A stretch of 64,000 nucleotides of DNA. Source: Paenibacillus naphthalenovorans (GTDB lineage Bacteria; Bacillota; Bacilli; Paenibacillales; NBRC-103111). This document shows positions 50,412-60,178 of the stretch, piece by piece (the first letter of the stretch is position 1; the number at the start of each line of letters is the position of its first letter). Both the position numbers and the translations under genes were made by a program. Location of the stretch: contig NZ_FNDY01000024.1 of NCBI RefSeq assembly GCF_900099895.1, positions 1 to 64,000 of the forward strand, read 5' to 3'. The notes under the pieces are model-generated. The model was not told where the DNA came from, ran no database searches, and saw only the letters and a list, made by a program, of their open reading frames with translations.

Positions 50412-51740
50412 TTATTTTTTCTCCGATTGAATGGCCTTGTCGGCGCGGGTTTTCAGGGCTTCCATCGTTTTGTTAATGTCCTGCACATTCATGAAGTACT
50501 TTTCGGATTCCTCGCGGAGAATCGTGTTCAGCTGCGGGAATGCAACCGAGTTGAACCGCGTAGCAAAGGTCAGGTCGCCCTTGATCAGTGCCGTCAACGA
50601 TTCTTTATCAATAATTTTCTCATCCTGTCCGATAATCAGCTCAGTGATTTTGTTAAAATCCGCTTTCTTGTTGGTCGGAATGCGTCCGCCGGCAACCATA
50701 TCCATATTGCCTTCCTGCAGGTACCAGGCCATGAACTTGAACGCTGCCTCCTTGTTGGCGCTGTTCTTGTTGATGGACATAAAATCGTTCACACCGCCGT
50801 TGTTGACATTCGTTCCCTTCTCAAACTGCGGAGTAGGCGCGAAGGCTACCGCGAAGTCGCGCGGATATTTGGCCGTGTCCTTGATCGTGCGGAGCATGTA
50901 CGTGCCGCCGTAAACCATTGCGGCTTTGCCCGTCAGAAGCTCATTTGCCGGATCGAGCTTGTTCGCTACGCCTTCCGCCCAAGATACCATGGCTCCCTGG
51001 TCATACAACAGTTTCTGCAGCTCCAAGCCTTTTTTCACTGCCGGATGGTTGAAGTTGGACATACCGTCCGCCGTATAGAAAGCATCCTTCGGCTGTACCG
51101 TCGCAAGCGCAAATTTGCTGATAAACAGGTCGGAGCCCGGCGTGATGAAGCTGCCCTTCATTCCGTCCTTAGTCAGCTTTTGAGCCAGCGCTACGTACTC
51201 GTCCCAGGTCCACTCGACAGGGACCTTGACACCGGCTTCATCCAGAGCCTTCTTATTGATAACGATCATGTCGATAATTTTGTTAGCCGGCAAATAGTGG
51301 ATTTGATCCTTAAATTTCTGGATGTTCTCCATGCCGATGATCTCTTCGACATTGAAGCCTTCTTTTTGGATCAGCTCGTCAAGCGGAGCTGTCATGCCCG
51401 CATTCAGACGGCGGTTCAGGTTGGCCTCCCCGTAGCTGATGAAAATGTCCGGTGCGTCGGATTGCGTCATCAACGCCGTATCCAGCTTCGTATTGCCGGA
51501 ATCGTCATTGACGTAACGAACATATTCCATTTGAATATCCGGATGGCTTTGGTTCCACTTGTCAATAACGGCTTTCGGACCGTTCTCTTCCGGAACGGCG
51601 CCCCACATGCGCAGTTTCACTGCTTTCTTCTCGCTGTCTGCGCCGCTGTTTGCTTGCGTATCGGGTTGGCTTGCGCAACCGCTAACAATTAAGGACGCGG
51701 ACATGACAACGGCAGCCGTACCCATAACCCATTTTTTCAT
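50412..51740 (-). CDS. Family 1 sugar-binding lipoprotein
   Basis: Extracellular binding protein of 442 residues: lipobox IVSGC with cysteine 22, linker rich in Ser/Gln/Asn, then KLRMWGAVPEENGPKAVIDKWNQSHPDIQMEYV. Signatures of CUT1 lipoproteins follow (ALMTQSDAPDIFISYGE, LLTGKAAMVYGGTYMLRTI, FMSINKNSANKEAAFKFMAWYL). It should deliver the disaccharide degraded by the GH65 enzyme. It is transcribed after the response regulator gene with a gap of 115 bases, probably with its own regulated promoter. Confidence 0.92.
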   Translation of the reverse strand: MKKWVMGTAAVVMSASLIVSGCASQPDTQANSGADSEKKAVKLRMWGAVPEENGPKAVIDKWNQSHPDIQMEYVRYVNDDSGNTKLDTALMTQSDAPDIFISYGEANLNRRLNAGMTAPLDELIQKEGFNVEEIIGMENIQKFKDQIHYLPANKIIDMIVINKKALDEAGVKVPVEWTWDEYVALAQKLTKDGMKGSFITPGSDLFISKFALATVQPKDAFYTADGMSNFNHPAVKKGLELQKLLYDQGAMVSWAEGVANKLDPANELLTGKAAMVYGGTYMLRTIKDTAKYPRDFAVAFAPTPQFEKGTNVNNGGVNDFMSINKNSANKEAAFKFMAWYLQEGNMDMVAGGRIPTNKKADFNKITELIIGQDEKIIDKESLTALIKGDLTFATRFNSVAFPQLNTILREESEKYFMNVQDINKTMEALKTRADKAIQSEKK

Positions 51741-51855
51741 AGCTTGATTACCCCTCCATGGTGTATGCTTTAGCTTTCGACCTCAGCTTAACAAAGATGG
51801 ACCTGCGGCAGAAGGGGTGATTCCTGCTAAAAACCGTCTCATTCTTGGTTGCTGC

Positions 51856-53454
51856 TTATTTGCGGCCCAGCACCGTCTTGCGGTATTCCAGCGGATGAAT
51901 GCCTTCCACTTTTTTAAACAGCTTGCTGAAATAGTTCGTATCGGTATACCCGACCTTCTCCGCAATTTCATATACTTTGTAGTGCTGGTTCTTCAGCAGC
52001 TCCCTCGCTTTATCCATCCGGATCCGGGTTATGAAGTCCATGATGGTTTCCCCGGTTTCCCGTTTAAACAGCACGCTTAAATAGTTTTCCGTAAACCCGA
52101 TTTCCTTAGCCAGCTCCGATACCTTCAGCGGTTCGTTGTAATGCTCGCGAATTCGCCGGACGACGGTCGCAATCTCCGGTCTCCACTGCTGCGTAGCCAG
52201 TGTCTTGTAATATTGAAAATAACCGCCTATCCATCCGCAAAACCACGTGTACAGCTCCTCCAGCGTTTCAATCTGGCGAACGGCGTGCAGCGGGTACCGG
52301 TTCCGGTACGGAGGCACGGCGTACAAATCGCCTTTTAACGGACGCAATCCGTGACCGAAAATATGGACGAGCTCCACCCATTCCTCGCGCAGCATATCCG
52401 GACTCCGGAAAGGCCCTTCGCGCAGGCTGTCCGTCCAGCGGTCCAGCAGCGCAAGTACGCCGGCTTCGTCCTGCTTTTCAATCAGCTGAATCCATTGCGC
52501 CTGCGTCCATGGAACATGTGTCTCCAAGGGACTCGCATAGTGCAGCGAATCGAAGGCAATGATACCGCCCATCCCCCGGTAAAACCGGTGCTCCAGGGCT
52601 GTTTTGGCTTGGAGGTAACCGGTGTGCAGCTCATCGGTCGACATCAGCGAATCAGAGTAGCCCACACTTACCGAAAGCTTCAGAAACGTACGAACCGCCT
52701 CCTGCATTTCCAGCAGCATGTCGGCTTCCATATAATCGGTGATGACCGCAAACCGGCCTCCCTCGATTTCCACCAGCTCGCCTTCATCGTATTTGCGCAA
52801 AATTTCGGTCAAAATGTTGGCCACGGTATAAGACAGCAGCTTCTCGGACTGGAAATTATTTTCCTCCAGCACCTCTTCATACGCGTCCAGCTGAAGGTTA
52901 ACAATACGGTAAGGGGGGGTGAACGGCGGAATGTGGAATTCCTCGAAGGTCGCCCGGATTTCTCCCGGCGTGCACTGTTTGGTCAGCAGATCCCTCATCC
53001 GTTTTTCCTTCACTTCCTTGCCGTACAAGTGTGCCTGCATCTCCAGCCGCGTCGCCGCCGAGGCCGACACCCGCTGCGCCTCAATCTCTTCCTTCAGCCG
53101 GATCAGCTTGGCCAAGAGCTCCTCGGGCTCCATGGCCAGCTTCAGGATATAATCGACAGCGCCCAGCCGCAGTGCCTTCTGGACGTATTCAAAATCGTTA
53201 TGGCTGGAAAGAATTAAGCACTTGGCCGCGGGATACTTTTCCTTGATCCGTTCGATCAGCTCCAGCCCGTCACAACCGGGCATCCGAATGTCCGTCAGCA
53301 CGATATCGCAAGGGGTCCGCTCCATTACGGCCAATGCTTCATTCCCGTCCGAGGCTTCCCCGACGAGCCGAAACCCGTTCTCTTCCCAGGGAATGATGGT
53401 TTTCAATCCGATCCGGACCAAAATTTCGTCGTCTGCAATCAATACGTTAATCAT
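51856..53454 (-). CDS. AraC-type response regulator (YesN-like)
   Basis: Regulator of about 532 residues. The receiver domain is MINVLIADDEILVRIGLKTI with phosphoacceptor Asp in IVLTDIRMP; a central region of about 280 residues follows, and the C-terminal double helix-turn-helix is VSELAKEIGFTENYLSVLFKRETGETIMDFITRIRMDKARELL with VYEIAEKVGYTDTNYFSKLFKKVEGIHPLEYRK. The ATG at 53454 follows AAGGAGG and overlaps the kinase gene by eight bases. It probably activates the sugar transport genes. Confidence 0.93.
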   Translation of the reverse strand: MINVLIADDEILVRIGLKTIIPWEENGFRLVGEASDGNEALAVMERTPCDIVLTDIRMPGCDGLELIERIKEKYPAAKCLILSSHNDFEYVQKALRLGAVDYILKLAMEPEELLAKLIRLKEEIEAQRVSASAATRLEMQAHLYGKEVKEKRMRDLLTKQCTPGEIRATFEEFHIPPFTPPYRIVNLQLDAYEEVLEENNFQSEKLLSYTVANILTEILRKYDEGELVEIEGGRFAVITDYMEADMLLEMQEAVRTFLKLSVSVGYSDSLMSTDELHTGYLQAKTALEHRFYRGMGGIIAFDSLHYASPLETHVPWTQAQWIQLIEKQDEAGVLALLDRWTDSLREGPFRSPDMLREEWVELVHIFGHGLRPLKGDLYAVPPYRNRYPLHAVRQIETLEELYTWFCGWIGGYFQYYKTLATQQWRPEIATVVRRIREHYNEPLKVSELAKEIGFTENYLSVLFKRETGETIMDFITRIRMDKARELLKNQHYKVYEIAEKVGYTDTNYFSKLFKKVEGIHPLEYRKTVLGRK

Positions 53455-55255
53455 GCTGCGTCGCCTCCTTTGCAAGCGGAAGAGTCACCGTTACGGTTGT
53501 TCCTTCACCGGGTACACTGCTTAAGCGGAGCCCATATCCGGGTCCAAAATGCATCGCAATCCGCTCGTTCACATTCCGGATGCCGATGCCGGTCGATTTG
53601 GCATGGGACGGCGCTCCGTCGGTGAATACGCGTTCAAGCTGGTCAGGCTCCATCCCTTGTCCGTTATCGTAAATTGTCAGCACCAGCTTGTCCCCTTCCT
53701 CATGCGCGGTAATGGAAACCTCCAGCGGGCTGCGATTACCGTGAATGATACTGTTCTCCACAATCGGCTGCAGGGTAAATTGCAGAATTTCGCAAGACAT
53801 GAGCCGCTCCGGCACCTCGACGTGAACGCGGATATTATCGTGGAAGCGCAGCTTTTGCAAATCCATATACATCTCCAAATGGCTCAGCTCTTCCTGCAGC
53901 GTCGTTCGCTCACGGCCTGCTCTCATCGAGATTTCAAGCAGTTTGCCGAGCTTTGTGATCATCTGGCTGACGTGCTGCGCCCCGGAAAGCATCGCTGACC
54001 ACTTGATGGAATTCAGCGTATTGAACAGGAAATGAGGGTTGATCTGCGCCTGAAGCGCTTGAAATCTCGCTTCTTCCTTGCGCCGCTGCTCTTCGGAAAG
54101 CCTCAGGATCAGCTCTTCGAGCCGTCCGACCATCTCATTGAAGCGCAGGCCGAGCTGAGATACCTCGTCCGACCCGCGAACAGACACCCGGGAGGAGAAG
54201 TCCCCTTGTCCAACCCGGTCCATCGAATGCAGCAGCCTTCCGATCCGCTTGGCAAATTGCAGCATCACAAATGTAAATGCACACGTGAAAATCAAGAACC
54301 AGATAAGCAGCCAAAGCAGTGATTGATTTTTGATCTGACCCAGGCTCGATTGCAGCTCCTCCTCAGGGGCCAACTGCACCACGGTCCACCCCAAATGAGG
54401 CATGAACGCCCCATTCAGCGCAAAACGCTGTCCATCGGCTTGAACGCTCCGATACTCTTCCTGCGGGGAAAGCGCATTCGCCCGAAGGGCCAGATTCACG
54501 ACCTCCTGCGGCAGCACAGGCCCCCGCTGATCGAGCAGCTGCCCATCCTTCTTGATCAGCAGCGTCACCCGGTCTGTCCCGGTCGTTTTCGCCGGAAGGG
54601 CGCTCGTCTCCATCGGGGATGGCAGCCCAATCAACAACAGACCCGCCGCTTTGCCGTTCGAGCTGTCTTTAATCAACCGGGACATGACGAACAGCGAGTT
54701 CTCTGCCCCAGCCTGCGGCGGAGGAAGCAGCGTTCCTTGATACGCAAGCTGCCAATAAGGCCAGCCTTCCAATCGAAGAGTCTCCTGAACCCAGGCTTCC
54801 TTTCGGAGCTGTTCGTACAACGCCGGCTCCTCGAAGCCGGCCGCCGTAGACAAAACATGTCCGCCAAAGTCCAGCAAAGCGACCACGGCATTACTGTCCA
54901 GCAGAATGTCGCGAATATTCATCAGCTTTTTGTGAACCGACGTAAATTGCTGGAAAGACGGATAATCGGTCATCCAGCCCTGACGGTGGCTCGTCTGCAA
55001 ATAAGCCGCCACCTCGGGATCATTGACGATCAAATGAGAGGCGTTGAGCATCCGCTCGGCTGTCCCGTCGATGCTGCTTGCCGTATGGCGCACCGCTTCC
55101 TGACGGCTCTGATTGACTTCGCGGCGCACGACCTCTTGGCTGGAAACGTATACGTTATATATGATAATGGTGATGGGAATCAAGATGAGCAGGATAAAGG
55201 AAAGTATGATCTTTCCCCGAATTGAGGTCAGGGGCGACTTTATCCGCCGAAGCAT
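53447..55255 (-). CDS. Sensor histidine kinase (YesM/LytS-like)
   Basis: Membrane kinase of about 602 residues: first helix (about 16-38), extracellular sensor domain of about 270 residues (dCache-like), second helix, HAMP segment (GRLLHSMDRVGQGDFSSRVSVRGSDEVSQLGLRFNEMVGRL), then QAQINPHFLFNTLNSIKWSAM with the phosphoaccepting histidine and an ATP-binding domain (NSIIHGN, YDNGQGM, GIGIRNVNERIAMHFG). The ATG at 55255 follows GAGGAGG. Paired with the AraC-type regulator, it senses an extracellular sugar or binding-protein complex. Confidence 0.93.
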   Translation of the reverse strand: MLRRIKSPLTSIRGKIILSFILLILIPITIIIYNVYVSSQEVVRREVNQSRQEAVRHTASSIDGTAERMLNASHLIVNDPEVAAYLQTSHRQGWMTDYPSFQQFTSVHKKLMNIRDILLDSNAVVALLDFGGHVLSTAAGFEEPALYEQLRKEAWVQETLRLEGWPYWQLAYQGTLLPPPQAGAENSLFVMSRLIKDSSNGKAAGLLLIGLPSPMETSALPAKTTGTDRVTLLIKKDGQLLDQRGPVLPQEVVNLALRANALSPQEEYRSVQADGQRFALNGAFMPHLGWTVVQLAPEEELQSSLGQIKNQSLLWLLIWFLIFTCAFTFVMLQFAKRIGRLLHSMDRVGQGDFSSRVSVRGSDEVSQLGLRFNEMVGRLEELILRLSEEQRRKEEARFQALQAQINPHFLFNTLNSIKWSAMLSGAQHVSQMITKLGKLLEISMRAGRERTTLQEELSHLEMYMDLQKLRFHDNIRVHVEVPERLMSCEILQFTLQPIVENSIIHGNRSPLEVSITAHEEGDKLVLTIYDNGQGMEPDQLERVFTDGAPSHAKSTGIGIRNVNERIAMHFGPGYGLRLSSVPGEGTTVTVTLPLAKEATQHD

Positions 55256-55445
55256 GCAGGGTATCCTCCTCTTCGCGATAAGCGTTAACATGAATCGGGA
55301 TCAACTTTGTAATATAGCATATCTCTCATGGGATGAAAATGAACATATCTTGGCGTTTCGGGGAAATTTCTTTCTGGAAAATGGATGAAAAACAATGCTC
55401 GGGGAAAGGGAAACTTCTGGCGCGGACGTCATCTTCGGAGGATAG

Positions 55446-55465
55446 TGATAATGATTATCATTTTT
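55446..55465. promoter_or_regulatory. Fur-box-like palindrome without an obvious target
   Basis: TGATAATGATTATCA (55446-55460) is a perfect 7-1-7 palindrome, and 55447-55465 matches the 19-bp Fur consensus at 17 positions. It lies after the DUF1540 terminator and about 190 bases upstream of the histidine kinase. No promoter overlaps it clearly. Confidence 0.55.
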
Positions 55466-55472
55466 GGTTATC

Positions 55473-55497
55473 CTTTTAAAAAGGAGGCAGTTGCCTC
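55473..55497 (-). terminator. Terminator after the DUF1540 gene
   Basis: GAGGC and GCCTC (55484-55497) form a short GC stem with a four-base loop, followed on the minus strand by CTTTTT. It lies 16 bases after the stop codon. Confidence 0.6.
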
Positions 55498-55512
55498 TGC
55501 CCCCTTCAATCA

Positions 55513-55668
55513 TTAAATCTTCGGTTCAAATGTTTTGCAATCCGTTTCTTCCGAATTGGACGCTTGTTTTCCTCTGTGGCTTACCACGTAAATAGCAGAG
55601 GCATTGCACTTGTTGCCATTGGCCCAATACTTACAGGAATTGACTTCGCATAGCACGTCTTTAGCCAT
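55513..55668 (-). CDS. DUF1540 protein (small Cys-rich)
   Basis: Product of 51 residues, MAKDVLCEVNSCKYWANGNK with four cysteines in the DUF1540 arrangement (CEVNSCKYW, KCNAS, DCKTF). Relatives are common in spore-forming Firmicutes and are thought to bind metal through the cysteines. The ATG at 55668 follows a perfect GGAGGTGA; the frame extends upstream but without a start signal. It is a single gene. Between it and the next gene (55669-55850) nothing else is seen. Confidence 0.85.
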   Translation of the reverse strand: MAKDVLCEVNSCKYWANGNKCNASAIYVVSHRGKQASNSEETDCKTFEPKI

Positions 55669-55850
55669 ATTTATCTCACCTCCTGAAATAAGTATGACCA
55701 GATTTACGTTTTTATAGCCATGAAGCATGGGTCAGTCCGCAGCGGGAAAAACGGAAATCAAGGCTTTCCCGCTGCGACTTTTCTCGGTCTCAATTTGTCT
55801 GTCACTTTCCAAAAGTCACGGATAATTTTTTATATCCATAAATCAATGGA

Positions 55851-56146
55851 TTAAAACCATACCAAAGGAATGTAGGCGCTGTAGATTAGAACATCATGGT
55901 AGACCGGACTAAATAAGTACTTTAGTTCTTGGGGGTGTTTATGATGTTCGACATGCCTCCAGTATAATGCAGGTACGAGCTTGGGCAAATATCGGTGCAC
56001 GACGTACTCCGCAAAGGCATAGACTAGGGCGCCAAAGAACAGCGCGAGGATGGTCACATAACCATCGAAATGCAGGCAAGTTAATAACTCATTACGGCAA
56101 TGAATCGTATAACAGGACTGGTGTAAAACTCTCGGTAATGGGACAT
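55851..56146 (-). pseudogene. Frameshifted, truncated fatty acid hydroxylase/sterol desaturase-like gene
   Basis: After GGAGG, an ATG at 56146 starts MSHYREFYTSPVIRFIAVMSY, which then meets a stop. The next frame continues with FDGYVTILALFFGALVYAFAEYVVHRYLPKLVPALYWRHVEHHKHPQELKYLF, containing the HR...RHxxHH histidine pattern of the diiron fatty acid hydroxylase family. It stops at 55851, well short of the usual length. One frameshift plus loss of the last third makes it inactive. Confidence 0.7.
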
Positions 56147-56326
56147 ATGCCATTCCTCCCGTTATCATAATCCAAAACCAAATACACAAAAGACCCAAAA
56201 ACTAAGCAAAGGAATGCGGCCTCCGACTAAAAAGCCTCACTCAGAAAAGCGGACAGCATTTCTTTTTCCTCTCAATATGATAAATCAGGGACTCGGTTTT
56301 GCCGCCAAGCTTTTTCAAATAACATT

Positions 56327-57073
56327 TTAAATGATCTTGATGAACGTCTGTGCAATAAGCAAACAAATCATTAGATTGATCAAATATTTTGCTGTTTTGG
56401 TACGGATTTTAGGTAAAATCATAATACCCATTTGAGAGCCGACAGTGGATCCAAGCGCCATGGCGATGGCGTATGGCCATTGAATAAATCCGGTTTGATA
56501 AAATACGATAAATCCTCCGGCACAGCTTCCGAAGATTAAAACTCTTGTCAACTGGGCCGCTTTTATATAGCTGCTATTATTTTTCATAAAATAAAGAATA
56601 CTGAAAGTAGAAGAACCCGGACCAAAACCGCCATCATAAGCGGCAATCAATATAGGAAAATAAATATTTCTTTTATTTATCGAGTATTGCTGGGATTCCG
56701 GGTTAGAATTCCATTTTTTGTTTTTTAAATTAACGGCCAAAGCAGCACATAGTAAAAAGAACGCAAGTACGTTCATGGTCTTCTCCTGTAGATGAGCTGT
56801 CAATAAAGCCCCGCCAATGCCGCCTGAAAAGGCCAGTAAAAAGATACAGATTATGGACATGGCTTTCATTTGTTTATGGTGCAGAAGGTAGAATACGCTT
56901 GATGCCGCTGCAATGCCGGATGAAAATTTATTGGTTGCAATACTGGTTTGAATAGGAATACCGGTTAGCATCATGGCTGGCACAGTAATGAAGCCGGCCC
57001 CCCCTGCGAGTGTGCCAAGAAACGAGGCTCCTAAGCCGATTACAACCAAACTGATGGTGTTCACATCAATCAT
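56327..57073 (-). CDS. TSUP-family (TauE/SafE) sulfite/organosulfur exporter-like protein
   Basis: Membrane protein of 248 residues with about eight helices and the two TauE/SafE repeats: VVIGLGASFLGTLAGGAGFITVPAMMLTGIPIQTSIATNKF and its counterpart with AAYDGGFGPGSSTFSI and SQMGIMILPKIRTKTAKYLINLMI. The ATG at 57073 gives the standard N-terminus; an earlier TTG lacks a ribosome site. It is divergent from a LysR gene, the usual arrangement for sulfite or sulfoacetate export controlled by a CysB/CysL-like regulator. The region is A+T-rich compared with its neighbours. Confidence 0.85.
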   Translation of the reverse strand: MIDVNTISLVVIGLGASFLGTLAGGAGFITVPAMMLTGIPIQTSIATNKFSSGIAAASSVFYLLHHKQMKAMSIICIFLLAFSGGIGGALLTAHLQEKTMNVLAFFLLCAALAVNLKNKKWNSNPESQQYSINKRNIYFPILIAAYDGGFGPGSSTFSILYFMKNNSSYIKAAQLTRVLIFGSCAGGFIVFYQTGFIQWPYAIAMALGSTVGSQMGIMILPKIRTKTAKYLINLMICLLIAQTFIKII

Positions 57074-57229
57074 TCTATATAACCCCAATTCAAAGAAATT
57101 CCCGCTAATGCCATTATTTTCGACCCCTTTTAATCCCTCTTTCAAAATATGTTATATAATAGTAATTAATAAATCTAATATATATTTTTTGCCGATTCAT
57201 AAATTAGAATTATGAAAGGGTTATACCAA

Positions 57230-58120
57230 ATGAACCTCCATGCTTTACGTATATACTGTTCGGTAGCTTCTAAAAAGAGTGTAACGGAGGCGGCCAAAGC
57301 TTTATTAATCAGCCAGCCGGCCGTAACCATGCAAATACGCAATTTAGAGAAAGAAACAGGGTTAACTTTAATGGTTCCAAAAGGTAGAGGAATTGAATTG
57401 ACAGAAGCAGGGGAATTCCTTTTTAAACAGGCCGAGAGGCTTTTTGATATGGAAGCAGATATTGAAAAAAAATTGGAACAATACAAAAAGGGGGAGCAAG
57501 AAGAACTTCGCCTATCCTCAACTTATTTGCCTGCCAATTTTTTATTGCCGGCATGGCTGGCTAAATTCAAGAATCAATTTCCACTTGTGCATGTAAATGT
57601 ATACAGCGGGAATTCCGAACAGGCGATCGATAAGCTCCTTCATTACCAAACGGATGTTGCTTTTGTGGTGAAAGAAAAATGGACGGAGCCGGATATCGCA
57701 CTTTCCCATATCATGGACATCCATTATTGGTTTATTGTCCCGAAAGGCCATAAATATGATGGAAAAGAGGTGATGTTATCCGATTTAGTTCAAGAACCTT
57801 TTATTATGAGGGAAACGGGCAGTTCTACAAGAGAAATTCTTTTTTCTCTTTTTAAAATACATGGCGTGGAACCGCCCTATATCGGGTTACAATTACACGG
57901 GTTTAATGAATCCATCCGTGCTGTTATTGCCGGATACGGGGTTATGCTGGCACCTTCTCTTGCAGTGCAGGATCATCTGGACAGGAAAGAGATCGGGCGG
58001 ACAAAGGTACAAGGAATTGAAGTTAAACGCCCCGTATACCTTTGCCGTCGTAAGGCAGATAAACATATGCCATTAACGCTAAAACATTTTTTGGAGTTAG
58101 TGAAGGATGAAACAATGTAA
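57230..58120 (+). CDS. LysR-family regulator, CysL/YeiE-like
   Basis: Regulator of 296 residues: MNLHALRIYCSVASKKSVTEAAKALLISQPAVTMQIRNLEKETGLTLM for the winged helix, then an effector domain (LRLSSTYLPANFLLPAWLAKFK, TDVAFVVKEKW, FIMRETGSSTREILFSLFK). The RETGSSTR segment recalls the sulfite-responsive CysL/YeiE subgroup. The ATG at 57230 follows GAAAGGG. It is divergent from the TSUP exporter gene, with a shared 156-base A+T-rich control region. Confidence 0.88.
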   Translation: MNLHALRIYCSVASKKSVTEAAKALLISQPAVTMQIRNLEKETGLTLMVPKGRGIELTEAGEFLFKQAERLFDMEADIEKKLEQYKKGEQEELRLSSTYLPANFLLPAWLAKFKNQFPLVHVNVYSGNSEQAIDKLLHYQTDVAFVVKEKWTEPDIALSHIMDIHYWFIVPKGHKYDGKEVMLSDLVQEPFIMRETGSSTREILFSLFKIHGVEPPYIGLQLHGFNESIRAVIAGYGVMLAPSLAVQDHLDRKEIGRTKVQGIEVKRPVYLCRRKADKHMPLTLKHFLELVKDETM

Positions 58121-58277
58121 GTTTATATCATATGACAAAATTTATTAGCTTGGTTTTCATGTCCATTCCTTTCGAATTGGGAATATATGTTTTTATTATA
58201 AAAAGAAGAGTTCCTCCAAATTGCCCGCTTGATTCCATTCCCAACTCGGGAAAGCCTCCAGGAGCGGTTTTCCTTCC

Positions 58278-58823
58278 TTGATTTACAGCACTCAGGATTT
58301 TCCCGGTTTTCATTTTCAAATTGACTATAAGCCGGTCTTCAAGGATACTCCTCTTCGAATCGGAGCCGACGGCATCGCCTTATCCGCGGACCGTACCACG
58401 TTGTATTACTGCCCGGTCACGGGGCGCAATCTATATGCAATCGATACCTCGCTGTTAAGAAACTTTACCACGCCGTTGAAAGAAATCCGCAGTGCCGTAC
58501 GGGCCATTGGCAGCAAGCGCACGACCACCGACGGGATGCACGCGGATAATAAAGGAAATGTGTTCTACACCATGCTGGAAGGAAAGGGAATCGGCATCTA
58601 TACACCTTCCAGTCATAGATTCCATGATTTTGTGTCCGATGACCGAATGCTATGGGTGGACGGGGTCGCTTTTGACCAAAAGGGCTCTATTATTTTCAAC
58701 AGCAACCGGCTTCATGAGATGTTTGGGGGCTATGAGATAGATTGGACTTACCCCTATAACCTTATCATTTGGAAAGCATTTGTCGGCCATGACGTAAAGT
58801 CGTATTTGTATGCCGATGGATAA
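58278..58823 (+). pseudogene. C-terminal remnant of a major royal jelly/yellow-family protein
   Basis: The frame GIALSADRTTLYYCPVTGRNLYAIDTSLLRN, GMHADNKGNVFYTMLEG and MLWVDGVAFDQKGSIIFNSNRLHEMF carries the repeated beta-propeller features of the MRJP family (L-dopachrome tautomerase-related proteins). Only about the last half of a normal length of roughly 350-400 residues is present, with no ribosome site before the first ATG. I take it to be a 5'-deleted gene. Between 58121 and 58277 nothing else is visible. Confidence 0.65.
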
Positions 58824-58896
58824 CGGGTGAAGCTGGCATTTGAGAAGCTATAAATAAATGAGTAAACTATAGGTAATATAAAGGAGGCGAATCCAC

Positions 58897-59970
58897 ATGG
58901 CCGATTCGGCGATCCATATGGAAATAGGAATCAGTACTTTTTTGGAGACAACACCCGACCCGGTGACGGGAGAGGTCATCAGCCATGCCGAGCGGCTGCG
59001 CAATGCGGTTGAGGAGATCGTACTGGCCGATCAGGTCGGCCTGGATGTCTATGGAATCGGAGAGCATCATCGGCCCGATTACGCCGGCTCCGCGCCCGCC
59101 GTTGTATTGGCGGCAGCGGCCGCCATGACCAAGCGGATCAAGCTTACGAGCGCTGTTACCGTGCTGTCCTCAGACGACCCGGTTCGCGTGTATCAAGCTT
59201 TCTCCACCCTTGACGGCATTTCCAACGGCCGGGCGGAAATAATGGCTGGCCGGGGGTCGTTCATTGAATCTTTTCCGCTCTTTGGATACAGCCTGGACGA
59301 TTATGACGAATTGTTCGAAGAAAAGCTGGAGCTGCTGCTTGCGATCCGCTCCTCGGAGAAGGTATCCTGGCGCGGCGGTCATCGTCCCGCTATTCATAAC
59401 CTTGGCGTCTACCCCCGGTCCGTTCAGAACCCGCTGCCTGTGTGGATCGCAAGCGGCGGGACTCCGCAGTCTGCGGTTCGGGCGGGAATGCTGGGTCTTC
59501 CGATCGTATTCGCCATCATCGGCGGAATGCCTGAGAGTTTCGCGCCGTTAGTCGACCTCTATAAAAAGGCCGCAGCGAAAGCCGGGCACGATCCTGACAA
59601 GCTGCCGATTGCGACTCATTCGCACGGATTTGTCGGAGAAACCACCGAGCAGGCTGCCGATGTATTCTTCCCTCCCACACAAGCCCAAATGAACGTTATC
59701 GGGCGTGAGCGGGGTTGGGGGCAGCCGTACACCCGGGCAACCTTTGATGCCGCACGCAGTCTACGAGGCGCCCTCTACGTGGGCGATCCCGAATACGTGG
59801 CGGAAAAGATTATTCTGCTGCGCAAAAACTTGGGGGTTACCCGTTTCTTTCTGCATGTGAATGTCGGTACGTTGCCGCACCGCGAAGTCATGCGAGCCAT
59901 CGAATTGCTCGGCACCAGGGTCGCGCCAATCGTACGTAAGGAGCTTGCCCGAATCGAGGCAAAGGAATAA
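58897..59970 (+). CDS. LLM-class flavin-dependent oxidoreductase
   Basis: Luciferase-like TIM-barrel flavoenzyme of 357 residues: [20 protein letters not shown] at the start, [57 protein letters not shown] with the FMN-contact region, and [20 protein letters not shown]. This matches the subfamily of uncharacterised bacterial LLM proteins (Atu2307-like). AAAGGAGG sits eight bases before the ATG. Single gene. The reaction is unknown. Confidence 0.88.
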   Translation: MADSAIHMEIGISTFLETTPDPVTGEVISHAERLRNAVEEIVLADQVGLDVYGIGEHHRPDYAGSAPAVVLAAAAAMTKRIKLTSAVTVLSSDDPVRVYQAFSTLDGISNGRAEIMAGRGSFIESFPLFGYSLDDYDELFEEKLELLLAIRSSEKVSWRGGHRPAIHNLGVYPRSVQNPLPVWIASGGTPQSAVRAGMLGLPIVFAIIGGMPESFAPLVDLYKKAAAKAGHDPDKLPIATHSHGFVGETTEQAADVFFPPTQAQMNVIGRERGWGQPYTRATFDAARSLRGALYVGDPEYVAEKIILLRKNLGVTRFFLHVNVGTLPHREVMRAIELLGTRVAPIVRKELARIEAKE

Positions 59971-60178
59971 ACGATTGGCGGGAATCCATTTCACGCGACC
60001 TTGCCGTAATGGGTAATAAAGGGGGGGGCATACTCTATCTTTTTGTCAGATCCGCTCCACATTTCAAAAGGCGGCTTGCGGTCTGCAGCATCGGTTGCTT
60101 TTTTTCCATGACGAGTCGACCCCTCCTCACCCTTCCACCTTACATCGGTTACCGTGCTTACCCCGATCCGCGTCCAGC

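Noticed and set aside
50427-51692. Plus-strand frame of 421 codons opposite the sugar-binding lipoprotein
   Set aside because: Mirror of a well-supported lipoprotein gene; rich in Arg, His and Phe without any motif.
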